Part shown: in pieces, positions 1 to 7,560 of the stretch
How positions within the stretch are numbered: position 1 is the first letter of the stretch
Layout of the letters: each line of letters opens with the position of its first letter
Source: an uncultured Lachnospiraceae bacterium
Lineage (GTDB): Bacteria > Bacillota > Clostridia > Lachnospirales > Lachnospiraceae
Length of the DNA stretch: 64,000 nt
Reading direction: 5' to 3'
NCBI GenBank assembly: GCA_902776305.1
Contig: CACYPS010000002.1
Span: forward strand, 1-64,000
Notes under the pieces: generated by a model
The model's input: the letters and a program-made list of their open reading frames with translations, nothing else
Databases searched by the model: none
Told to the model about the DNA's origin: nothing
Made by a program: the position numbers and the translations under genes

Positions 1-59
1 TTTTCGTTAGTGTATATATCACTCTAAAGCACACATATATCCACTTCTTTCGAAGCCAT

Positions 60-89
60 AAACCTACCAAAGATCGACCGGCAGAATTG
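60..89. repeat. Imperfect direct repeat, copy A
   Basis: A 30-base stretch ending in CCGGCAGAATTG recurs at 1238-1267. Similarity extends weakly upstream, so the whole repeat may be about 75 bases (roughly 16-92 and 1192-1268), sharing ATCACTCT, GCACATATA and TTCGA blocks. This copy lies just beyond the 3' end of the minus-strand DUF4314 gene. Role unknown; it may be a recombination scar or an RNA-level signal. Confidence 0.6.
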
Positions 90-95
90 TGTAGT

Positions 96-332
96 TTACG
101 ACGGCGATCTCGCGTCGATTCTCCTGCAGGTATCCTCTCCGTAGGCGACGCCGAGGCGGCTGCCATCGTCCCAGTTCACATGAATGGTCCCGTAATCGTC
201 AACGCCGATCACCGTCCCGCTTGTCCCGATGGGCGGAGCTTCCGGATCGTCCATCCGCAGAAGCTCTACCCGGGACCCTCTCGGAAATGCACTCTCCAAA
301 CTCTCTATCACTTCACCTCGCAATTTTCTCAT
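96..332 (-). CDS. DUF4314 family phage protein
   Basis: A 78-residue protein whose middle matches the pattern I know for DUF4314: a Gly-Ser-Arg-Val-x-Leu start, then a GT-GTV turn, VDDYGTIHVNWDDGS and a G-D pair near the end. Small beta-rich proteins of this family are common in Firmicute phages, usually near methyltransferase or terminase genes; no biochemical role is established. The start overlaps the stop of the upstream gene by four bases, which suggests translational coupling. It is the last complete gene of the minus-strand phage operon before the window edge. Family assignment is from memory of the motif, not from a search. Confidence 0.75.
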   Translation of the reverse strand: MRKLRGEVIESLESAFPRGSRVELLRMDDPEAPPIGTSGTVIGVDDYGTIHVNWDDGSRLGVAYGEDTCRRIDARSPS

Positions 333-1138
333 GCCTGCGTCGCCTCTTTTCTTTCGGCCTGCCTTGCAATCCAGCGCTGCTTCTCGGCCTCCGTGCGGAA
401 GGCGCTATGTCCGGAAAGGTTCTCCATCAGAATCTTCCGGGTGGTCTTGTAGGCAGCACCGTTCATCCCGAGGCGGGTGAGCCAGATCCGAAGAGCGTAT
501 TTCTCGTTCTCCCAATTGACTGCCTTGGCCTGGATACGCTTCTGGGTGAGAGCCTGCTGATTCATCATGGCAACCAGCTCGGTGAAGGCCCTCATGTGCT
601 CCGGGTCTGCGTTCTCCGGCAAGGAGGAGAAGCTGATCACCTCCGGCGTGATGGTGATTCCGGTCAGGGCCGGTCCGTGTTCGTCTTCATAGGCTGCAAG
701 CGCCTTGCAAAAATCCGCTGCCGTGCGAAGTTCCTCTCTCCCGCTTAGGGCATCGACAAGCCCCTGCTCTGCTGCAAAGCCACTGCCGAGCGCCTTGTTG
801 ATGAGTCCTGCTCTGGTAAAAATAAGGTTTACGAGGTTTCGCAGCGAATTGGCGTTGTGGTCTCTTGTCGGAAGGCTGACCGTAAGCTCTACCGGTTCCG
901 GATCTTCTTCTGCCGTGTATCCGGCTTCCCAAAGAGCCTCGACTACTTTCTGAATGGTGGCATCGTCCGTTCGCTCATCCCACAAAAGATCCCCATTCCG
1001 ATTGATGAGCATGCTGCCGACTTCATAAGCGCAGGTCGGCATTCTAAGGTAAACCGGCTCCACTCCCGCCGCATTTCCTATCACCTGGACCATCTCTTTT
1101 CTATCTGATCCCGTCACGTTGTAGCTTTTCTTCATCAT
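329..1138 (-). CDS. Conserved phage protein (often labelled virulence-related)
   Basis: A 269-residue soluble protein with no catalytic motif I can recognise. Similar proteins sit beside DUF4314 and methyltransferase genes in Firmicute prophages and carry the uninformative label 'virulence-related protein'. The N-terminal ~80 residues contain an aromatic/acidic segment (INRNGDLLWDERTDD). The C-terminal ~80 residues are charged and likely helical, ending in a basic RQAERKEATQA tail. A GGAGG ribosome-binding site lies just upstream of the start, followed by two Met codons. It is in the same operon and direction as its neighbours. Function unknown. Confidence 0.7.
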   Translation of the reverse strand: MMKKSYNVTGSDRKEMVQVIGNAAGVEPVYLRMPTCAYEVGSMLINRNGDLLWDERTDDATIQKVVEALWEAGYTAEEDPEPVELTVSLPTRDHNANSLRNLVNLIFTRAGLINKALGSGFAAEQGLVDALSGREELRTAADFCKALAAYEDEHGPALTGITITPEVISFSSLPENADPEHMRAFTELVAMMNQQALTQKRIQAKAVNWENEKYALRIWLTRLGMNGAAYKTTRKILMENLSGHSAFRTEAEKQRWIARQAERKEATQA

Positions 1139-1237
1139 GGTGTGTACCTCCGTATGTTCTTTCCCGAGGGCCCATTCCCTCCGGGTAGACTATTCATCAC
1201 TCTGCCGGGCACATATAGCAAGCGAATTCGAGTGGTA

Positions 1238-1267
1238 AAACCCACCAAAATGTACCCGGCAGAATTG
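1238..1267. repeat. Imperfect direct repeat, copy B
   Basis: Second copy of the element at 60-89, sharing AAACC-ACCAAA and CCGGCAGAATTG blocks. It lies immediately beyond the stop codon of the methyltransferase gene, so both copies occupy the same position relative to a minus-strand gene end. The DUF4314 and 269-aa genes lie between the two copies. Confidence 0.6.
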
Positions 1268-1268
1268 G

Positions 1269-2519
1269 TCATACTATAGAGGCGAGAGCTTCCTCCAATG
1301 TGAGTTTCTGACCATCCCGGACCACCGTAATATCCGGCGTCTTCTCATGCTCAAGGCACCAAGCCTGGTAGCGCTTCACGATCACAGCCACGAATTTCGG
1401 ATCAAGCTCGATGCCCCGGCAGATACGGTCTGTTTCACAGCAGGCAATGAGCGTGCTTCCGCTGCCGAGGAAGGGATCGAGCACGATGCCGTTTGTCATA
1501 GTAGAGTTCCGGATCGGATAACTCATAAGACCGACCGGCTTCATTGTAGGATGTTCCTTGCTGGACTTGGGCCTGTCATACTCCCAGACCGTTGTCTGCT
1601 TCCGGTCAGAGTACCACTGGTGCTTGCCGGTCTTTTTCCATCCGAAGAGGCAGGGCTCGTGAATCCACTGATAGGGAGACCGGCCCAGGACCAGAGCATT
1701 CTTCTTCCAGATACAGCAGCCGGAAAGGTAGAAGCCGGCGTCATCAAACGCCTTACGGAAGTTCAACCCTTCCGTGTCAGCGTGGAAAACATAGATGGAA
1801 CCGTCCTCTGCGAGATTTGCATGCATCGCCTTATAGGCTGACAGGAGGAAGTTGTAGAAATCCACATCCGCCATGTTGTCGTTCAGGATCTTACCTGCGG
1901 TCTCTTCGACGTCCACGTTATAAGGCGGGTCCGTCAGGACGAGGTTTGCCTTCTGCCCATCCATGAGGCGGGTGTATACCTCTTCTCCGGTCGAGTCGCC
2001 GCAGATCACACGGTGCGGGCCGAGATACCAAAGGTCTCCGAGCTGTGAGAACACCGGCTGCGTTAGTTCTTCCTCGACGTCGAAGTCATCTTCCTGCACG
2101 TCCTTCGTATGAACCTTGTTAAAGAGCGTCTCTATCTCAGGCGGCTCGAAACCGGTGAAACCCAGATCGAAGTCGGAATCCTGAATGTCCTGGAGCAAAT
2201 CTGCGAGCAGGTTCTCATCCCAGGCACCGGTGATCTTGTTGAGGGCAATATTGAGCGCCTTCTCGCGGACCTTATCAACATCAACGACCGCGCAGGGCAC
2301 TTCTGTGTATCCGAGATCCGTTGCTACGCTGAGCCTCTGATGTCCGCCGATGATCGTCATGTCAGCATTTACCACCAGCGGATCGGCAAAGCCAAACTCC
2401 TCGATGGAGTTCTTGATCTTCTCGTATTCCTTGTCGCCCGGCTTCAGCTTTTTGCGCGGGTTATACGCAGCCGGTTTCAGAACACTGACCGGCAGCACTT
2501 TCAGTTCTGCTGTTTTCAT
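1269..2519 (-). CDS. ParB-like nuclease/DNA adenine-type methyltransferase fusion
   Basis: A 416-residue phage DNA modification methylase. Residues ~8-100 form a ParB/sulfiredoxin-like N-terminal domain with the GGHQRL box. From ~170 onward is an N6-adenine or N4-cytosine methyltransferase: motif IV DPPY near residue 196 precedes the AdoMet-binding motif DPFLGSGST near residue 350, the beta-class order. TMKP, also typical, lies between them. Such orphan methylases protect phage DNA from host restriction and usually sit near the packaging genes. A strong AGGAGGAG site precedes the start, which lies inside the 3' end of the upstream zinc-finger gene (59-base overlap). Target sequence cannot be read from the protein. 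Confidence 0.92.
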   Translation of the reverse strand: MKTAELKVLPVSVLKPAAYNPRKKLKPGDKEYEKIKNSIEEFGFADPLVVNADMTIIGGHQRLSVATDLGYTEVPCAVVDVDKVREKALNIALNKITGAWDENLLADLLQDIQDSDFDLGFTGFEPPEIETLFNKVHTKDVQEDDFDVEEELTQPVFSQLGDLWYLGPHRVICGDSTGEEVYTRLMDGQKANLVLTDPPYNVDVEETAGKILNDNMADVDFYNFLLSAYKAMHANLAEDGSIYVFHADTEGLNFRKAFDDAGFYLSGCCIWKKNALVLGRSPYQWIHEPCLFGWKKTGKHQWYSDRKQTTVWEYDRPKSSKEHPTMKPVGLMSYPIRNSTMTNGIVLDPFLGSGSTLIACCETDRICRGIELDPKFVAVIVKRYQAWCLEHEKTPDITVVRDGQKLTLEEALASIV

Positions 2520-2688
2520 TTCGCTTCTCCTCCTTCACCTTCTGGCGCTCGCGCCTTTTGTCGAACGCCCATCTGCACCGGTCCGAGCAAAAGCTCCGTG
2601 GCCGGCCTCTCTTGTTCTGTATGATGGCTGTTCCGCACTCCGGGCAGAACCGTTTTGCGCAGGCAGCCGTAAAGCCTGATATATCCAT
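2461..2688 (-). CDS. Small zinc-ribbon phage protein
   Basis: A 75-residue basic protein starting at an ATG four bases downstream of a perfect AGGAGG; a longer reading from 2745 lacks this signal. Residues ~10-40 contain two Cys pairs (CPEC and CSDRC) with the RFCPECG and RSFCSDRCRW signatures, so it probably binds one zinc ion. The charged C-terminal tail is Arg/Lys/Glu-rich. Tiny proteins like this precede orphan methylases in many Firmicute prophages. Another reading of the same strand (2516-2704) was dismissed because it lacks the conserved Cys pattern. Precise role unknown. Confidence 0.75.
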   Translation of the reverse strand: MDISGFTAACAKRFCPECGTAIIQNKRGRPRSFCSDRCRWAFDKRRERQKVKEEKRNENSRTESAAGQCSETGCV

Positions 2689-2747
2689 ACATCCTCCTGT
2701 CCACGAAACGCCGTACCCATGTTCGGAATTCCGCGAAAATGGCATGA

Positions 2748-2784
2748 AAAAAGCAGCGGTGGAATTTACTCCATCACTGCTTTT
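2748..2784. terminator. Bidirectional hairpin terminator
   Basis: The stem AGCAG-GGTGGA / CCATC-CTGCT is flanked by A6 on the left and T5 on the right, so it could stop transcription from either strand. It lies between the candidate packaging-site region and the zinc-ribbon gene. Confidence 0.5.
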
Positions 2785-2857
2785 TGTGATTCGATATGTC
2801 GCGGGCCAAGGCTCGCTTTTTGCTTTATTCTATGCGGCTTTCCACTATCCCGTGATG

Positions 2858-2990
2858 CATTTCGCGGACTACATTTCGCGGACATCTCCGCATTCCGGAA
2901 CCCCCCTATACAATTTCGCGGATTTTCACACGTGAGGGGGCGGCGGTCCTTGGTGACTTCAGCGTAGAGAAGTAACCCCGGCCCCCTGGT
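2858..2990. other. Candidate phage packaging (cos-like) region
   Basis: A 220-base gene-free stretch begins at the terminator. It holds three copies of ATTTCGCGGA (2858-2868, 2872-2882, 2912-2922), a CCCCCCTATA run and a G-rich block followed by CCCCGGCCCCC. Sequence of this look, just beside an HNH gene, resembles cohesive-end regions of HNH-type cos phages as I remember them. That identification is inference; the repeats themselves are seen directly. Confidence 0.3.
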
Positions 2991-2994
2991 TTAA

Positions 2995-3186
2995 TTACTC
3001 ATCATGAAACTCTAACATCTTTCTATCGCACATATCTCTGTGGTATTCCCATAGTTCAAGTAACTGTGGAGAAACTGAATAACCATACTGCGAGATAGCT
3101 TCATTCCAAAAACCGAAAGCTCTTCTCCATCTACCATCTCTTTCAGCGTCTTCAGCTGCACTCACTAACGCATCATATCCACCCAT
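2995..3186 (-). CDS. PerC-like small protein
   Basis: A 63-residue acidic protein preceded by AAAGGAG at ideal spacing. The core, with ERDGRWRRAFGFWNEAI and a later R-x-x-C near the end, resembles the PerC/ANR-type domain (LEA-GLWRRAA-RW pattern) found in phage-encoded transcription activators of enterobacteria and in small Firmicute phage genes. I take the resemblance as real but modest. It lies between the candidate cos region and the HNH gene. It could instead be an uncharacterised small phage protein that only shares the W/R-rich helix. Confidence 0.55.
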   Translation of the reverse strand: MGGYDALVSAAEDAERDGRWRRAFGFWNEAISQYGYSVSPQLLELWEYHRDMCDRKMLEFHDE

Positions 3187-3271
3187 AACTATACTCCTTT
3201 CGTGACATAAAAAAGTTGTATCAAGTATAGCATACTATTTTCGAATCTGAATAGTGTCTTTAGACCAGGCA

Positions 3272-3631
3272 TCAATAATTGAACTCCGGCTTCGAATCTT
3301 CTCTTCCTGTCTTCTTATCATGACACCTCTTGCATAGTGCTCGCCAGTTACTCTGATCCCAGAAAAGCTTCTGATCGCCTCGATGCGGGATAATGTGATC
3401 AACCACCGTCGCCTTCACGTACTTACCCTGCAGCTTACACTCTTCACACAAAGGGTGTGCCTGAAGAAACATCTTACTGGCTTTCCGCCAAGCAGATCCG
3501 TATCCTCTTCCTGCAGCCGATCGCACCTCCTCCGGATGCATCGCCTTATGCTTGTCACAATACTTGGTTCCGGATGGCACAAGCTCCGGACAGCCAGGAT
3601 GCTTGCACGGGACCTTCGGTTTTGTCGGCAT
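3272..3631 (-). CDS. Phage HNH endonuclease
   Basis: A 119-residue HNH nuclease. The N-terminus carries a Cys/His zinc site (CKHPGCPE, then CDKH). The catalytic fold follows: CEECKLQG, then VVDHIIPHRGD with the central DH pair, the N of NWRALC, and CKRCHDKK. Such proteins are encoded next to terminase genes in HNH-cos phages and take part in DNA cutting during packaging. The ATG at 3631 has AGGAGG five bases upstream; the GTG further up (3637) lies inside that signal and is rejected. A broken second copy of the first ~15 codons lies at 4665-4711, with an unrelated gene between. Confidence 0.9.
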   Translation of the reverse strand: MPTKPKVPCKHPGCPELVPSGTKYCDKHKAMHPEEVRSAAGRGYGSAWRKASKMFLQAHPLCEECKLQGKYVKATVVDHIIPHRGDQKLFWDQSNWRALCKRCHDKKTGREDSKPEFNY

Positions 3632-3718
3632 TAACACCTCCTACAAAAGATTCAGGATGTCTTTACAGAAAAGAGACCCCATAACATAATCTATAGGATC
3701 TTTCTATCTACGTCATTA

Positions 3719-4546
3719 TTACCACGATATTAATTGAGGATTAGGTTTAATCTCTTTAAAATATAGCCAATGAGAAATCCCGCACCCCCCGAATTCGTAT
3801 GGTTGTTGCATACACGGGCCTTCGATTTTAACTTCTACACACAGAATGTCGGCCCGTTTATTAAAATAATTAATTATCGTTTCTAAATAAATAGCCGTAA
3901 ATGCTGCTAATTGATCACTATTCATATGCTGATATCCATAGTCATAAAAACTAATGACACTTCCAGGAGGATACATATGAATGCCCCCTGGAGAAATGTC
4001 ACTAACTAAACCTTCCCTATTCGGCTGACGTTTTTTCAGCTCCCACTGCAGCTCACTCTGGACTTTATATACTATATCCTTTACCGGTTTAGTATCTTTA
4101 ATCCTTTCATACCACGGCCCTGCACCCATTTTCAGGCTTTTTAGTGCTGATTCATATCCCAATTTTCGAGTCAGCTTATAAAACCACCACTTTTTATTTT
4201 TATCTATGAAAATGGTTACTTTCCAGCCAGCCCACATATACCGATAGTTTCCATATTCATGTTTTTTTTTCGACGGCTCAATGACTTTACCGATGATTGA
4301 ATAATCGATATGGTATCTGTTCAATTCGTTCAAAAATATGTTAAACTCCTCAAAACAACGTTCTTCCTCACGCTTACATAGCTCTCTATCAGTAGTTATC
4401 TTCCAGCCAAACCAATAAGTATTTTTATGTTCTTCATAATCAAAACCACGAGAAAAGACGCTAACTAAATCTTCTCTTGAAATTAAATCGTTATATGTAC
4501 ATAGACTCTCAAGTTCTTCTTTATAAGAAAAATCTACTATTGCCAT
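3719..4546 (-). CDS. Orphan AT-rich protein of unknown function inserted beside HNH
   Basis: A 275-residue protein from the ATG at 4546, preceded by a GGGGG ribosome-binding-like run; the frame stays open to 4648. I recognise no domain. It is rich in Trp, Tyr and Lys (YWFGWKI, YMWAGWKVTIF, KKWWFYKL: three aromatic beta-strand-like blocks, two of them sharing a W-x-GWK-T pattern), with a Gly/Pro turn (DISPGGIHMYPPGS) and no signal peptide or membrane segment. The base composition is clearly more AT-rich than its phage neighbours, and the gene is bracketed by two copies of the HNH gene start. This is the usual look of a recently acquired phage 'moron' gene; a defence or superinfection role is only a guess. 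Confidence 0.7.
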   Translation of the reverse strand: MAIVDFSYKEELESLCTYNDLISREDLVSVFSRGFDYEEHKNTYWFGWKITTDRELCKREEERCFEEFNIFLNELNRYHIDYSIIGKVIEPSKKKHEYGNYRYMWAGWKVTIFIDKNKKWWFYKLTRKLGYESALKSLKMGAGPWYERIKDTKPVKDIVYKVQSELQWELKKRQPNREGLVSDISPGGIHMYPPGSVISFYDYGYQHMNSDQLAAFTAIYLETIINYFNKRADILCVEVKIEGPCMQQPYEFGGCGISHWLYFKEIKPNPQLISW

Positions 4547-4664
4547 AATATCCCCCATACACTTTTTGCCATTAAGTTGAACCTTATCAGAATAATAATA
4601 AGACATAGTTCCAATGCTCATTTTATCATAAGGGGTAGAAGCCAACAATACAGACTAATTAATT

Positions 4665-4711
4665 CTCGGATAGCCAGGATGCTTTCATGGGACCTTCGGT
4701 TTCGTAGGCAT
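4665..4711 (-). pseudogene. Remnant of a second HNH gene start
   Basis: 47 bases match the first codons of the HNH gene (3585-3631) at about 40 of 47 positions, in the same orientation. It begins ATG and encodes MPTKPKVP, then a TGA replaces the Cys codon, so it is not functional. With the intact gene it forms direct repeats around the 275-aa orphan gene, consistent with insertion or with recombination between two HNH alleles. Confidence 0.75.
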
Positions 4712-4731
4712 CCGAGCCTTTCACGGCAGAA

Positions 4732-4755
4732 GCCCCGGATTTCTCCGAGGCTCCT
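4732..4755. terminator. Possible hairpin between sigma-like gene and HNH remnant
   Basis: AGCC-CGGA and TCCG-GGCT arms form a compact stem. There is no clear T-run on the minus strand, so terminator activity is uncertain. Confidence 0.3.
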
Positions 4756-4825
4756 TCGCAGTTTTTCATGCTATAAGTATAACACGTCTTATAAGGGATA
4801 ATTTATCCTCTTTTGGACACACCTC

Positions 4826-5335
4826 TTAGGACTTTCCGAACAACAACACTGTAAGCCGGTCGAGTGCACGGTTCTTCCGCTTGTAGGCAGTCGGCGGCTC
4901 GACGTGCAGGTACTCTGCGATATAGTATGCCGCGCTGCTTCCGTACGTGTTGCCGTCACCATAAAAGGTATCAAGGCAGTATCGCTCATCATCCGTCAGC
5001 TGCTCCCATGCAGGCTTGAACCAGTCCATGTACTCAACAGCCTGCCGGTACCGTTCCTTTAAAATATCGATCTCCTCGATGCCATTTAAGATACGGTCTT
5101 CTCCTGCATGAACGTTATGGCTACTTGGCGTGCCGTCCCAGTTCGGACTGCCGACGCTGCTCATCTTCTCATAGGTCCGTCTGATCTCATCGTCTGTGCT
5201 GTTAATAATGAACTGCATTGCATCGTAGTCCTTGATCGCTGCGATCGTTGCCGACCGCTTGTCCAGATACTTCCACATAATGCTCATAGCTTCTTCCTCC
5301 GAAAAAGTAACATCGATACGTTCCCGGATTGTCAT
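4826..5335 (-). CDS. Phage sigma-like/ArpU-type regulator
   Basis: A 169-residue protein. The last ~60 residues (LTDDERYCLDTFYG, SSAAYYIAEYLHVEPPTAYKRKNRALDRLTVLLFG) look like a sigma-70 region 4 helix-turn-helix. The N-terminal ~100 residues are helical and charged. Proteins of this architecture (ArpU/RinA-like) sit between replication and packaging modules of Firmicute phages and switch on late genes. The position here, upstream of HNH and the packaging side, fits that role. The start overlaps the helicase stop by four bases. Subfamily not certain. Confidence 0.7.
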   Translation of the reverse strand: MTIRERIDVTFSEEEAMSIMWKYLDKRSATIAAIKDYDAMQFIINSTDDEIRRTYEKMSSVGSPNWDGTPSSHNVHAGEDRILNGIEEIDILKERYRQAVEYMDWFKPAWEQLTDDERYCLDTFYGDGNTYGSSAAYYIAEYLHVEPPTAYKRKNRALDRLTVLLFGKS

Positions 5336-6714
5336 GTGATTGTCATGTGTGCCTTCACGGCTGAGATGAGATTCTGCTGCGTCGTGTCCTTGTGCTCCAG
5401 CGCTTTCAGGACATCTTCGTCAACAGTATCTCTTGTCAGGATGTGATGAATCGTCACCACTTCTTTTTGCCCCTGCCTCCAGAGGCGTGCATTTGTCTGC
5501 TGATACATCTCAAGCGACCAGATCATCGAAAACCAGATGAGGATATGTCCGCCCTTCTGAATGTTCAGACCATGACCGGCACTTGCCGGAGAGATAAGAC
5601 CGACCTCGATCTTGCCCTCGTTCCAGTCTGCGATATCCTGATCACTCTTTAAGTCCCTCGGTGCATAGCCGAGATCCATCAAGTGTTCCCTGATGCGTTC
5701 ATGATCGTGCTGGTACCAGTATGCCACGAGTACGCTCTGGCCGTTGGCCTGCTCGATGAGATCGGCAAGCTCCTGAAGCTTTTGTTTGTGAATGACGCGT
5801 ATCTGTCGCTCGTCGTTGTAGATCGCTCCGTTTGCCATCTGCAGGAGCTTCCCGGACAGGACGGCTGCATTGGCGGCATCGATCGTGTCATCTCCGATCT
5901 CCACAAGCAGCTCTTTCTTCATGCTGTCATACAGTTCTCTTTCAGAGGCGTCCATGTCAACGTAATGATTGACCAGCACCTGCTCCGGCATATCGAGGTA
6001 GTCCAGCGCTTTCATGGAAACCGTGATGTCAGAGATCCGGCTGTAGATCGCTTCCTCTGCATCTGGCAGAGGAACGTAGTTATACACAACACCGGTGTAC
6101 GGATTCTTGCCCTGCGGCTTAAAGTATGTATCACGGAACCTGCCGATAAATCGTCCGAGGCGCTTGCCGTTGTCGATGAGATAGGTCTCTGCCCAGAGGT
6201 CCAGAAGTCCGTTTGATGCCGGCGTGCCGGTAAGACCGATCATGCGCTTTATCTGAGGGCGGACCTTCCTGAGAGCCTTCCACCGCTGGCTCTGATGGTT
6301 CTTAAAAGACGAGAGCTCATCGATCACGACCATGTCGAAGGGCCAGGGGATATGCCGTTTCTCCAGGTAGTCGACCAGCCATTTCAGGTTTTCCCTGTTG
6401 ATGACATAGATATCAGCCGGCGTCCGCATGGCTGCTTCTCGCTGCTTTACCGTCCCGACGATCACGGACATATTCAGCAAGTGTACGTGCTCCCAGGTGT
6501 CACGCTCCGCAGGCCATACGCTGCGGCATACACGTAGGGGAGCGATCACCAGCACCTTCGAGACTTCGAAACTGTCAAACATAAGGTCCAGTATGGCAGT
6601 CAGCGAAATGCAGCTCTTTCCCAGACCCATCTCAAGGATCAGCATCGCCTCCGGATGCGCTTTCAGGAACTCAACACAATAATTTTGATATGCATGTAAA
6701 TCACTTCTTTTCAT
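5332..6714 (-). CDS. Phage SNF2-type DEAD/DEAH helicase
   Basis: A 460-residue superfamily 2 ATPase. Walker A is MGLGKS at ~31-36, motif II VIDELS at ~131, motif III GLTGTPA at ~160, and motif VI QTNARLWRQGQ at ~405. The shape and size match phage-encoded SNF2-like helicases found in the replication modules of Firmicute phages, immediately beside VRR-NUC and primase genes as here. It probably remodels or unwinds DNA during phage replication or recombination. The start overlaps the neighbouring 76-aa gene by 14 bases. Confidence 0.9.
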   Translation of the reverse strand: MKRSDLHAYQNYCVEFLKAHPEAMLILEMGLGKSCISLTAILDLMFDSFEVSKVLVIAPLRVCRSVWPAERDTWEHVHLLNMSVIVGTVKQREAAMRTPADIYVINRENLKWLVDYLEKRHIPWPFDMVVIDELSSFKNHQSQRWKALRKVRPQIKRMIGLTGTPASNGLLDLWAETYLIDNGKRLGRFIGRFRDTYFKPQGKNPYTGVVYNYVPLPDAEEAIYSRISDITVSMKALDYLDMPEQVLVNHYVDMDASERELYDSMKKELLVEIGDDTIDAANAAVLSGKLLQMANGAIYNDERQIRVIHKQKLQELADLIEQANGQSVLVAYWYQHDHERIREHLMDLGYAPRDLKSDQDIADWNEGKIEVGLISPASAGHGLNIQKGGHILIWFSMIWSLEMYQQTNARLWRQGQKEVVTIHHILTRDTVDEDVLKALEHKDTTQQNLISAVKAHMTIT

Positions 6715-6931
6715 CGATTTCCCTCATTAGTTTATGTAGTAGTGCAGGACCGTCCAGAGCAGTCAAGCTCACGAAATACTGCGAACAGAAGAACTTCGTG
6801 ATCTCCCGGACGGTATCCTGCGCTTTCTGGTCATCCGGATGTGTCTTCAGCCTCCGGTAAGCCGGCCTGAAGTCTTTCACGGCATTTAGAATAATCGCAT
6901 CTGCAAAGGCTCGATAATTTTCCTCATGCAT
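6701..6931 (-). CDS. Small conserved phage protein
   Basis: A 76-residue protein starting MHEENYRAFADAII; an upstream extension to 6997 lies inside the VRR-NUC gene and reads like out-of-frame sequence. It is helical and basic/aromatic (ITKFFCSQYFVSLTALDGPALL). Proteins with this FF-S-x-YF-x-x-LT segment accompany VRR-NUC and helicase genes in Firmicute phage replication modules; none has a known activity. It overlaps the genes on both sides, so it is surely translated as part of the operon. Confidence 0.7.
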   Translation of the reverse strand: MHEENYRAFADAIILNAVKDFRPAYRRLKTHPDDQKAQDTVREITKFFCSQYFVSLTALDGPALLHKLMREIDEKK

Positions 6932-7205
6932 GCAGGACCTCCTTGATGATGCCGGGGATCTGCTTCGAGCTGTCGAGGACAAACACCAGGAAGCCAAGCT
7001 GCCGCAGCTGTTTATGTCGCCGCAGCTGCAAGAGACGAGGCTTCTTGCCCGGTGCCTTCACCTCAACAAATCCGATCCGGCAGCCGGGCAACAGCACCAA
7101 GCGGTCAGGCATACCGTTCATCCCCGGACAGATCAGCTTCGGGCAGATGCCGCCCTCTGCCTTCACGGCCTTCACGAGCTCTTGTTCAATCTGCTTTTCT
7201 CGCAT
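6924..7205 (-). CDS. VRR-NUC domain nuclease
   Basis: A 93-residue stand-alone VRR-NUC (PD-(D/E)XK superfamily) nuclease. Visible motif: GMNGMPDRLVLLPG with the catalytic D, then GFVEVKAPGKKP with the E-x-K pair, then a Q-x-R-x-x-Q-L-x-x-LGF helix. Phage versions probably process branched DNA or Holliday junctions. It lies between helicase and primase genes in the standard phage replication order. The Cys in GGICPKLICPG near residue 20 is typical of these phage members. Confidence 0.92.
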   Translation of the reverse strand: MREKQIEQELVKAVKAEGGICPKLICPGMNGMPDRLVLLPGCRIGFVEVKAPGKKPRLLQLRRHKQLRQLGFLVFVLDSSKQIPGIIKEVLHA

Positions 7206-7426
7206 GCCTCATATTCCTCCCAGCAGCTTTCAAAAGTTTCTATGCTTACCGCATAAATAGCAGAGTGTTTTTTGATGTAATCACGAAGCAGCATCCTCCA
7301 CGTATTCAGTTTGTGACTGCTGTTTCTCGGGAAACGCTCCCTGTCCATCCTCATTATGTTAGCAAGCCGGCCCTCTTCCGTTTTGCTATCTTTATGGTTT
7401 CGTACCATAAAACTGTAAAATGTCAT
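7172..7426 (-). CDS. YozE SAM-like domain phage protein
   Basis: An 84-residue protein. The pattern F-YSFMV, then EEGRLANIMRMDRERFPRNS, an aliphatic helix DYIKKH and finally FESCWEEYEAC matches the YozE_SAM_like domain, in which FP and the final F-W-Y residues are conserved. Function in phages is not known; nucleic-acid or protein binding is plausible. A clear AAGGAG lies upstream. The end overlaps the VRR-NUC start by 34 bases. Confidence 0.7.
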   Translation of the reverse strand: MTFYSFMVRNHKDSKTEEGRLANIMRMDRERFPRNSSHKLNTWRMLLRDYIKKHSAIYAVSIETFESCWEEYEACEKSRLNKSS

Positions 7427-7450
7427 TCTGATCTCTCCTTCCTAATAGCT

Positions 7451-7552
7451 GGTGACAGTCATGACGGTTGTTGCACTAATTTTCCCTATATAGGTTTTAT
7501 GATTTTTCAGCCCTAAAGGGGATTTAATTAGACAACTGTCACGACCGTCACC
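7451..7552. repeat. 21-bp inverted repeat upstream of the YozE-like gene
   Basis: GGTGACAGTCATGACGGTTGT at 7451-7471, read here in two halves as GGTGACAGTC and ATGACGGTTGT, faces its complement at 7532-7552 with three mismatches. Each arm also contains an internal TGAC-GT repeat. The ~60-base centre is AT-rich. It lies in the only real gap between the primase and the smaller genes. It could be an origin-like or regulatory site. Confidence 0.65.
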
Positions 7553-7560
7553 CTCTGAAT

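Noticed and set aside
2516..2704. Alternative 62-aa gene over the zinc-ribbon gene
   Set aside because: Shares the region but lacks the paired cysteines; the AGGAGG could serve it, but the Cys pattern in the other frame is decisive.
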